Under the pieces are notes generated by a model, which was given only the letters and a program-made list of their open reading frames with translations, was not told where the DNA came from and did no database searches. The position numbers and the translations under genes are program-made. Shown piece by piece: positions 33,759 to 39,644 of a DNA stretch of 39,644 nucleotides (position 1 is its first letter; each line of letters starts with the position of its first letter). This stretch comes from Candidatus Methanoperedens nitratireducens (GTDB taxonomy: Archaea; Halobacteriota; Methanosarcinia; Methanosarcinales; Methanoperedenaceae), in contig NZ_FZMP01000046.1 of the NCBI RefSeq assembly GCF_900196725.1, forward strand, positions 1-39,644. Direction: 5' to 3'.

Positions 33759-34363
33759 AGCTGACGGATCTCTTAATACTGCTGTGCTTTGCCTTCAGCC
33801 TGTATGCATGGGGCACGCCCGGCGGCACCGGTCTGGCCTTCAGCGAGTATGCGCTTTTTCACGGAGGCTATTACACCGTATTAACAGGCATCTTCGTTCA
33901 CGGGAACCTTGTCCATCTTCTTGGCAATATGCTTTTCCTCTACATTTTCGGTCATATACTTGAGGACGAGGTAGGGGCACAGCGTACAGCCGCAGTATTC
34001 TTTACAGGCGGCATAATTTCATTCATTCTCAGCATACCCTTTTACCCTGGCGCGAGCATGGTGGGCGCATCTGCTGCCATATTTGCGATCATGGCTGCCG
34101 TGCTGCTCGTCCGCCAGCCCGGTTTTTCGTTCCAGTTCCTCTCTCCTGTCGGGCCCATGGTGCTATTGTTTTTTATTTTCAATATCATTGCCATCCGTGA
34201 TGTAGCGATAGGGAATGTAGCCTACGTATCTCATATCATCGGATTTGTTACAGGGCTGTTTTTCGGAACCAGGTGGAATAAGAACTGGTTAAAAAGCCTG
34301 CTATTCACACTCATATTGCTTGCCATCTATATCGCGCTATATTATTACATGACAGGCGCTTAG
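33755..34363 (+). CDS. Rhomboid-family intramembrane serine protease
   Basis: A six-helix membrane protease of 202 residues. The family motifs are complete: FVHGNLVHLLGNMLFLYIFG (His49, His54, Asn58), the catalytic Ser106 in VGASAAIF and the catalytic His160 in YVSHIIGFVTGLFFG. Six hydrophobic segments are evident with little soluble sequence. The ATG overlaps the malic enzyme stop by four bases, so it is expressed with an unrelated metabolic enzyme. Substrates are unknown. It is the last gene of the operon. Confidence 0.93.
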   Translation: MKLTDLLILLCFAFSLYAWGTPGGTGLAFSEYALFHGGYYTVLTGIFVHGNLVHLLGNMLFLYIFGHILEDEVGAQRTAAVFFTGGIISFILSIPFYPGASMVGASAAIFAIMAAVLLVRQPGFSFQFLSPVGPMVLLFFIFNIIAIRDVAIGNVAYVSHIIGFVTGLFFGTRWNKNWLKSLLFTLILLAIYIALYYYMTGA

Positions 34364-34430
34364 TCCGCAGCCTGCACAAATATACTGTCTAAATAAATTG
34401 AAATCTTTTAATGCCATTAAAATTTTTTAA

Positions 34431-34448
34431 ACCGTTTGAAATATATAT
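34431..34448 (+). promoter_or_regulatory. Promoter element of the H-NOX gene, shared with cooS
   Basis: ACCGTTTGAAATATATAT includes a TATA-like AAATATAT, centred about 50 bases before the ATG at 34495, so the leader would be about 25 bases and contains AAGGAGAC. The first 16 bases recur exactly before cooS at 35184-35199. An inverted repeat TTTTAATGCCATTAAAA (34406-34422) lies just upstream and could bind a regulator. The TATA part alone could be chance; the shared ACCGTTTG is the unusual piece. Confidence 0.65.
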
Positions 34449-34494
34449 TTGTGTATTTTGTATAATAGTGCCAATAAATTAAGGAGACATAATA

Positions 34495-35019
34495 ATGAAG
34501 GGCGCTATAGTACAATGTTTAGGTGATTTGGTAAAGAACAGTTTTGGAAACGATAAATGGGAAGATTCCCTCGATAAAGCCGGAATGAGCAGGAAGGCTT
34601 TCTTCATGCCCCTGCAGAACATTGAAGACGATAAAGTATTAAAACTCATAGAATCGTCATGCAAGGTGCTGAATATTACCCCTGCCCAGGCAGCAGATGC
34701 CTTTGGGGATTACTGGGTTAATGTCTATGCCCCGAAAATATACGGTGCCTATTACAAAGGACCGAGTTCTGCAAAGGAATTCCTCAAGAAGATGGATGAG
34801 GTTCACGCTAACGTAACAGCGAATATACCAAATGCCCATCCACCCAGATTCGAATATGAATGGAAAAATGAAAAGACCTTGATCATGAGATACAGATCCA
34901 ACAGGGGATTAATAGATGTCCTTGTCGGGCTTATAAAAGGCGTTGGCAAATACTTTAAAGAAGACCTAAAGGTAACAAAGCTGGGAAGCGATAAAGTACA
35001 GGTTATTTTCTCAAAATAA
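34495..35019 (+). CDS. Stand-alone H-NOX (heme-nitric oxide/oxygen binding) protein
   Basis: A 174-residue heme sensor of gases. It opens with MKGAIVQCLGDLVKNSFGND, the H-NOX start. The proximal heme ligand is His104 in MDEVHANV, the YxSxR propionate-binding motif is YRSNR (Tyr133, Ser135, Arg137) and the distal-side proline is in HPPRF. Aligned by eye with the Caldanaerobacter (Thermoanaerobacter) tengcongensis protein, the distal Tyr140 that binds O2 is replaced by Val142, predicting NO rather than O2 binding. No output domain is fused, and no kinase, cyclase or chemoreceptor gene is adjacent. AAGGAGAC precedes the ATG and a hairpin follows the stop. The next gene is cooS with the same promoter element. 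Confidence 0.93.
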   Translation: MKGAIVQCLGDLVKNSFGNDKWEDSLDKAGMSRKAFFMPLQNIEDDKVLKLIESSCKVLNITPAQAADAFGDYWVNVYAPKIYGAYYKGPSSAKEFLKKMDEVHANVTANIPNAHPPRFEYEWKNEKTLIMRYRSNRGLIDVLVGLIKGVGKYFKEDLKVTKLGSDKVQVIFSK

Positions 35020-35031
35020 TCAGCTATAGTT

Positions 35032-35053
35032 CCGGGCGGGTTATCCCACCCGG
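35032..35053 (+). terminator. Terminator-like hairpin after the H-NOX gene
   Basis: CCGGGCGGG-TTAT-CCCACCCGG forms a nine-position GC-rich stem with one mismatch, 12 bases after the H-NOX stop. It supports H-NOX being its own transcript, separate from cooS. A U-run is not immediate, so processing or attenuation is also possible. Confidence 0.6.
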
Positions 35054-35183
35054 TCTGCCTGCACTTGAACCTGCGTAGCCATAGATTAAAAACGGATGTA
35101 GCGGCAGGCTTATCTTTTTGTTTCAAACAGGTTGAAAAGTTTTAATGGTTTTATAATTTTTAAACATCTTTGCAATTTTCTAC

Positions 35184-35199
35184 ACCGTTTGAAATATAT
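35184..35199 (+). promoter_or_regulatory. Promoter element of cooS, shared with H-NOX
   Basis: ACCGTTTGAAATATAT is identical over 16 bases to the element before the H-NOX gene, 73 bases before the cooS ATG (64 for H-NOX). The TATA-like AAATATAT gives an expected leader of about 35-40 bases holding AGGAGGT. A related GTTTCAAAC palindrome lies about 65 bases further upstream (35120-35128) next to TTTTAATGG, echoing the inverted repeat before H-NOX. Confidence 0.65.
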
Positions 35200-35256
35200 G
35201 CGGTAGTTGTAATACCTGTCTTAAACAGAAATCCAGTCTGTCAGGAGGTATGATCA

Positions 35257-37299
35257 ATGGTTGATAAAGATTGGATACCAAAAGAAAAAACCCGGTCAAC
35301 AGAAGATGAAGAGCCTTTTGTGGGACGGGTACCTGAAAAAGATATACCGGGTTCAAGACGCGTCCTTGACCGTGAAACCTCTGAAATGGTAAAACACGCC
35401 GAGAGCCTTGGCATTGATACTGTTTTCCAGAGACAGTCAAAGTTCAGCGGCTCATCCGTTTGCATTGATAAAAGATGCATTTTCGGGTCGCAGGGTCTAT
35501 GTTGCAAGCAGTGCGCCATGGGCCCTTGCAGGATACGGCAGGATGACCTGTCAAAGCCCTATAAGATAAACAAAGGAACATGCGGTGCAGGCGCAGATAC
35601 CATAGCTGCCAGGAATTTGCTTATGATGGTAGCCAGAGGTACTGCGGCTCATGCTTCCCACGCAAAGCATGTGGCTCTGATGCTCCTTAAAACCGCGCAG
35701 CACAAGACACCATATAGTATAAAGGACATCCAAAAACTGAAAGCGATATCCTCAAGAATAAATCTCAACGGGGAAAACTCCATTGAAGGGATTGCAAATA
35801 ATGTAGGCCAGAGCGCGCTTCTGGATATCCTGGGAAACGAGGATTATATGAGATTTGCGATGTCATACTGTCCTCTGGATAGAACTCTTTTCGACCTTGG
35901 TGTTATCCCGAAATCGGTAGGGCATGAACTGCTGGAGGAAGGGCACGAGACCTCGATGGGTACAATGGCTGACCCCACATCTCTTATTTTGCATGCTGTC
36001 AGACTGGGTCTTGCTGATATCACATCACTCGTAATAAGTTCAGAGCTTCAGGATGTGGTATTCGGCGTACCGAAGCCCGTCATCTCAAAAATAGAGATCA
36101 ATGTGCTTGAGGAGAAAAAAGTGAACGTGGTCATACACGGGCATATCCAGCTCCTCTCTGAAAAGATCGTTGAACTCTCCGAAGATGAGGAGCTTCTGGA
36201 TAAAGCCAGGCGTGCAGGGGCGCAGGGTATTAACATCGTAGGCTGCTGCTGTTCGGGGAACGATATGCTGGTAAGGCACGGCATCCCGCTGGCAGGCGGC
36301 AACCTTGAGCAAGAACTGATTATCACGACGGGGCTCGTAGAGGCATTCGTCATGGATGTGCAGTGTATATTCCCCAACGTACAGAACGTTGCCTGGAAAT
36401 TCCATACAAAGCTCATATCCACCATGAAAGAAGGAAGGTTCACGAACGCCGAGCATATACCATTCGAGGAAGAACGCGCTGATGAGATAGCAAGAAGGAT
36501 CCTTGAATCTGCGATAGAGAACTTCCCGAACAGGGGCAGGGATATCTTCCTGCCTGATGTGGAACCAAGGGAACTGATGGCAGGCTTCTCTGCCGAAGGA
36601 TGTTTTGATGCACTTTCAAGGTTGAATCCCGGCAATCCGCTTAAACCGCTGATCGACAGCATCACTGCAGGGGATATCTACGGGATCGTCCTGTTTTCCG
36701 GATGTACCAGCCCGAAAGCCAGCGCGAACCATGCGATAATAGCAAAAGAGTTACTTTCGCATAACGTGCTCATCGTAGCCACAGGCTGCGCTGCTCAGGC
36801 ATGTGCAAGGGAAGGGCTTTTAGCGACAGATGCAGCCGAAAAATATGCAGGCGCCGGGTTAAAGAAATTCCTTACAGTGCTCGGTGAAGCCTCAGGTATT
36901 GACGGGGCGCTTCCCCCGGTATGGCATTTCGGAAGCTGCGTGGATAATGCGCGTGTGATTATCCTGATCTCAGCGCTGGCTGAGAAACTCGGGGTCCGTA
37001 TAAAAGACCTGCCTTTTGCCGCCTCAGCCGCAGAATGGGTGACAGAAAAAGCCGCTGCAATAGGGACCGGGGCTGTAGCGCTCGGTATTACGGTTCACCT
37101 GGGTGTGGCGCCCCCCGTACTCGGAAGCCGGGCTGTGGTCTCCCTGCTTACACAGAAAGCTGAGGAACTCTTCGGAGCGAAGTTCATCGTAGAACTTGAC
37201 CCGAACAAGGCATCCATGGTACTGCTGGACCATATAGAAGAGGCACGAGAGAATCTCGGCATTGAGTCAAAGGGAAAGGTTATTCCTCTCTCATGCTGA
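35257..37299 (+). CDS. cooS: Anaerobic Ni-Fe carbon monoxide dehydrogenase catalytic subunit (CooS type)
   Basis: Oxidises CO to CO2 or the reverse. The 680-residue homodimer-type subunit has all cluster ligands: the D-cluster pair Cys74 and Cys82, B-cluster Cys83, Cys86, Cys91 and Cys109, and C-cluster residues in GHIQLLSE (His near 293), VGCCCSGND (near 329), VQCIFPN (near 369), FSGCTSPKAS (near 482), TGCAAQACA (near 511) and FGSCVDNAR (near 562). Their spacing matches structurally known CooS. No cooF ferredoxin, cooC nickel-insertion ATPase or acetyl-CoA synthase gene is adjacent, so electron partner and maturation come from elsewhere. ATG 35257 follows AGGAGGT; an ATG at 35250 is out of frame. 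Confidence 0.96.
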   Translation: MVDKDWIPKEKTRSTEDEEPFVGRVPEKDIPGSRRVLDRETSEMVKHAESLGIDTVFQRQSKFSGSSVCIDKRCIFGSQGLCCKQCAMGPCRIRQDDLSKPYKINKGTCGAGADTIAARNLLMMVARGTAAHASHAKHVALMLLKTAQHKTPYSIKDIQKLKAISSRINLNGENSIEGIANNVGQSALLDILGNEDYMRFAMSYCPLDRTLFDLGVIPKSVGHELLEEGHETSMGTMADPTSLILHAVRLGLADITSLVISSELQDVVFGVPKPVISKIEINVLEEKKVNVVIHGHIQLLSEKIVELSEDEELLDKARRAGAQGINIVGCCCSGNDMLVRHGIPLAGGNLEQELIITTGLVEAFVMDVQCIFPNVQNVAWKFHTKLISTMKEGRFTNAEHIPFEEERADEIARRILESAIENFPNRGRDIFLPDVEPRELMAGFSAEGCFDALSRLNPGNPLKPLIDSITAGDIYGIVLFSGCTSPKASANHAIIAKELLSHNVLIVATGCAAQACAREGLLATDAAEKYAGAGLKKFLTVLGEASGIDGALPPVWHFGSCVDNARVIILISALAEKLGVRIKDLPFAASAAEWVTEKAAAIGTGAVALGITVHLGVAPPVLGSRAVVSLLTQKAEELFGAKFIVELDPNKASMVLLDHIEEARENLGIESKGKVIPLSC

Positions 37300-37306
37300 T
37301 GCGAGG

Positions 37307-37336
37307 GATTTTTCAGGATGATATCCTGCAAAAATC
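37307..37336 (+). terminator. Terminator hairpin of cooS
   Basis: GATTTTTCAGGAT (37307-37319) pairs with ATCCTGCAAAAATC (37323-37336) over 13 pairs with one bulged base, starting seven bases after the cooS stop. The stem has A/T-rich outer ends. It marks the end of a single-gene cooS transcript. Confidence 0.65.
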
Positions 37337-37501
37337 TCCATACCAGGATTTTGAGCCGGCAAATAAGACCCTCTCCGGAAACTCAATCAGTAGTATATTT
37401 CCGAATGAACCATAGTTTACAAGCAGTTTTATAATGTAAAAAATTAAAGCGCAAATTTTAAATAATATCACAAATGATATTTTGGTTAAAGAGGACTTGG
37501 C

Positions 37502-37522
37502 CTTATAAGGGGATGGCCATCC
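37502..37522 (+). promoter_or_regulatory. TATA box and 12-base palindrome before the second NosD-like gene
   Basis: CTTATAAGG (37502-37510) is centred 35 bases before the ATG at 37541 and is followed directly by the perfect palindrome GGATGGCCATCC (37511-37522). A protein bound there would sit between TBP and the transcript start, as archaeal repressors do. GGGGG lies next to the start codon. Upstream in the gap 37337-37500 only AT-rich sequence and a short AATATC/GATATT inverted repeat were seen. Confidence 0.5.
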
Positions 37523-37540
37523 AATATATATTAGGGGGAA

Positions 37541-39106
37541 ATGATGTTGTATTACTTTCAAAGAGGGCATGCCCTCAGAATAGCTTTTAGAATAGTTGTG
37601 CTGGCATTTTCTTTGCTGGCGGGCGTTGGGACGGTCCAGGCAGAGACAGGATTGCCAGATGTGCATCAACCAACAGGATTGCCAGATTCACTTCAAATGC
37701 CTGGATGGCTTAATGCCACAGGAACGCATTTCGAACTTAGCAACAATAATTACCTGAACATAGAGCTGGATAGCTCGGAGTCTGTTAAATCAACCCTTGA
37801 ATCCGTGCCGCAGATGGTTACTATGAACATTGAATCGGCTTCAAGTGCCACTACAACAAAAATTACTATGAGAGGCCTTGCCCCGCATACCTCTTACCGG
37901 AAATACGAGGATGATTATCACAATCCTGTGACTTTTATTACAGACAGTAATGGGAGCTATGTTTATACTCAAGACATCTCAAAGCCGCACCTTGTATTCA
38001 TCCAGCCGGAACCCGGAAAGGTAAGTAAAAACAGTACCATCGCTAATCTCGCCGATCCTTTCCCCGGCACGATATTCATTCTGGATAACTCAACAGGTGG
38101 CAACTGCACCTTAATAGGCACCTGGGATAATAGTACAAAGACATGCACCCTGACAATGGACATAACTTCTAATATACAGATTGATAGCGATAATATAACT
38201 CTTGAAGGGAACAGGCATACATTGACAGGGAACAATACAGGCACAGGCGTTTACCTCGTTAGTAAGGGCGGAGTTACAATCAAGAACCTGAATGTCAAAA
38301 ACTTTTCTAGTGGGATCCTCTCTTATTATGGATATGAAAATATATTAACCAACAATATTGTAAATTTGAATTACAGGGGAATCTATCTTAACCGTGGCGG
38401 CAAAAATACTGTTATTGGTAATATCGTAAACTCGAATTACGATGGGATCTACCTTATATATGGTGACGGGGAGTCCAGAGGAAGAAACATACTGATTAAC
38501 AACACCGCGAACTTGAACAGGGGAAGCGGGATTGTTCTGGGGTATGTCGAAACCAACAATACGCTTTTTGGCAATAATGCCTCCAACAACAATAATTTTG
38601 GCATTTATCTGGCATATTCCAGCAACAACAATACGTTGCTTGGCAATAATGCCTCTAACAACTACGGTGGCATCAGCCTGAACTATTCCAGCAATAACAT
38701 CTTGAAAGATAATACTGTAATCTCAAATAGCAACTTTGGGATTCGCCTGGGCATTTCCCATGACAATATCATCTATAATAACTACTTCAATAACGCAAAC
38801 AATGCTATTGATGATGGAAACAACACCTGGAACATCACAAAAACCTCAGGGAAGAACATTATAGGCGGCTCCTGGCTTGGTGGTAACTTCTGGTCTGATT
38901 ATGCGGGCAGCGACACAGACGAAGATGGTTTGGGAGATACGTTACTTCCATACAATTCCACTGGCGGCATAAGAAATGGCGGTGATTATTTACCTTTGAT
39001 ACAAGTGACAACGCAGAAAGAGGGAATTATTCATGGAACTACGTTCAATGTCACAAATATCAACGGCGACTACAATTTCATGGACTTCGGGAACAGGAGG
39101 ATATAA
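37541..39106 (+). CDS. Secreted NosD-like right-handed beta-helix protein
   Basis: A 521-residue exported protein. The signal peptide spans about residues 1-31 (hydrophobic VVLAFSLLAGVGTVQA), followed by the short repeat TGLPDVHQP/TGLPDSLQ. A domain of about 110 residues comes next, then beta-helix rungs from about 215 (SDNITLEGNRHTLTGNN; repeated NNASNNNNFGIYLAYSS) and the NosD-like cap IIGGSWLGGNFWSDYAG with DTDEDGLGD, a calcium-type loop. Unlike the larger beta-helix protein at 13614-17066 it has no C-terminal membrane helix or PGF-pre-PGF domain, so it may be released or bound non-covalently. ATGATG offers two starts one codon apart. The ligand is unknown; it is not evidence for nitrous oxide reductase here. 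Confidence 0.87.
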   Translation: MMLYYFQRGHALRIAFRIVVLAFSLLAGVGTVQAETGLPDVHQPTGLPDSLQMPGWLNATGTHFELSNNNYLNIELDSSESVKSTLESVPQMVTMNIESASSATTTKITMRGLAPHTSYRKYEDDYHNPVTFITDSNGSYVYTQDISKPHLVFIQPEPGKVSKNSTIANLADPFPGTIFILDNSTGGNCTLIGTWDNSTKTCTLTMDITSNIQIDSDNITLEGNRHTLTGNNTGTGVYLVSKGGVTIKNLNVKNFSSGILSYYGYENILTNNIVNLNYRGIYLNRGGKNTVIGNIVNSNYDGIYLIYGDGESRGRNILINNTANLNRGSGIVLGYVETNNTLFGNNASNNNNFGIYLAYSSNNNTLLGNNASNNYGGISLNYSSNNILKDNTVISNSNFGIRLGISHDNIIYNNYFNNANNAIDDGNNTWNITKTSGKNIIGGSWLGGNFWSDYAGSDTDEDGLGDTLLPYNSTGGIRNGGDYLPLIQVTTQKEGIIHGTTFNVTNINGDYNFMDFGNRRI

Positions 39107-39125
39107 AAATCCTCCCATGGTTTTG

Positions 39126-39314
39126 TTAAAACCTCAGGTTCGGGATAACCAGATTATATACCTCCGGAATAAACTGGAACTCTCCGTTTCTCAGCTTTCT
39201 GATTATCTCCTGGTGCCCCTGTTTTGCTTCTTCTTCAGTGTAGTAATGCTGAATAAAACCCGCTTTCAGCCTCGAGTGAAGGTCGATTCCTCCATTGATC
39301 TGAGCCAGTAGCAT
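39126..39314 (-). CDS. Small hypothetical protein, doubtful
   Basis: A 62-residue open frame with protein-like composition (HYYTEEEAKQGHQEIIRKLR) and an ATG start, converging on the NosD-like gene with 19 bases between stops. No strong ribosome site is present and I recognise no family. It could be a real small gene, a remnant of a longer gene or chance; the local DNA has higher GC than the stretch that follows, which favours coding. Confidence 0.35.
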   Translation of the reverse strand: MLLAQINGGIDLHSRLKAGFIQHYYTEEEAKQGHQEIIRKLRNGEFQFIPEVYNLVIPNLRF

Positions 39315-39644
39315 TCCGATGGATATTCTTTATTTTGTGATTCTTGAAATTATTATGGTATATCTATACAAAAAATTTCTCGTAAATTGTTTGATTTGAA
39401 TTGCTCTTGAAATTAATACTATTGTAATTAATCAAAGATATATTAGAGCTATAAACACAAAAATAACTCTAATAAAGGCATAATCTAATCGAGCTTGTAG
39501 CTATGGAATATAAATACATTTCGGAAACATATATATTATTTTTTAAAACTTAATGAGCAATATTGCAAGAAATATGTGCTGTTATAACGAATTTTTTGGA
39601 GGAATGGCATTTTATAGATGCCTGTTGGCAATTTAGAGTTATTT
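39315..39644. other. AT-rich end region without a clear gene
   Basis: About 330 strongly AT-rich bases. A TATA-like CATATATATT lies near 39529-39538, and GGAGG at 39598-39602 precedes ATGs at 39604 (eleven codons including the stop) and 39618 (open to the window edge, MPVGNLELF). A rightward gene may therefore begin at the edge. GGCAT/ATGCC forms a small inverted repeat over the same spot. Nothing else is supportable. Confidence 0.3.

Noticed and set aside
37541-39106. Evidence for a nitrous oxide reductase (nos) cluster
   Set aside because: NosD similarity is only to the general beta-helix repeat; no nosZ, nosF, nosY or copper-site gene is present nearby.

Overview
The window looks like a chromosomal segment of a methanogenic or methanotrophic archaeon of the Methanosarcinales/ANME-2 type, possibly a Candidatus Methanoperedens-like lineage (lineage is inference). 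Supporting features are archaeal-type genes (transcription factor S, Drg-type GTPase, ADP-forming acyl-CoA synthetase, FtsZ, fused CoaBC, DUF166), a YcaO-TfuA pair of the kind that thioamidates methyl-coenzyme M reductase, a Methanosarcinales-type S-layer protein with tandem DUF1608 domains, NosD-type beta-helix surface proteins and a Ni-Fe CO dehydrogenase. TATA boxes often sit about 25-30 bases before start codons, and GGTGA/GGAGG ribosome sites are common. No rRNA, tRNA, CRISPR array or insertion sequence was seen.

Layout. (1) 70-6887, minus strand: a type I restriction-modification locus in the order hsdR, hsdS, hsdM. hsdM is split by a frameshift. A nucleotidyltransferase gene pair is inserted between hsdS and hsdM and is flanked by directly oriented copies of a long hairpin repeat. 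(2) 6996-10143, minus: amino-acid dehydrogenase followed by both subunits of an ADP-forming acyl-CoA synthetase, a likely amino-acid to acid route yielding ATP. (3) 10488-12287, minus: TFS, Nudix hydrolase and Drg GTPase with overlapping ends. An M20 peptidase diverges from this group. (4) 13614-17066, minus: large secreted beta-helix protein. (5) 17280-22112, minus: M42 aminopeptidase, LeuA/CimA-family synthase, IlvB and IlvN. The synthase lacks a usable start codon in frame with its conserved N-terminus. (6) ftsZ (minus) diverges from ycaO-tfuA (plus). (7) 25243-29148, minus: S-layer protein with recent internal duplications. (8) 29295-30106, minus: HepT/MntA toxin-antitoxin pair. (9) 30167-31644, minus: coaBC plus a small unknown gene. 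(10) 31863-34363, plus: DUF166 protein, malic enzyme and rhomboid protease in one operon. (11) 34495-37299, plus: a stand-alone H-NOX heme protein and a CooS-type CO dehydrogenase, separate transcription units whose promoters share a 16-base element. (12) 37541-39106, plus: a second NosD-like secreted protein, then an AT-rich end.

The most interesting points are the H-NOX/CooS pair with matching promoters (a possible NO-linked control of CO dehydrogenase), the hairpin-repeat family bracketing a defence cassette, and the LeuA/CimA start, where an apparent one-base frameshift lies just after a possible ribosome-site-sequestering hairpin. Two single-base frameshifts in otherwise intact genes could also mean residual assembly errors.
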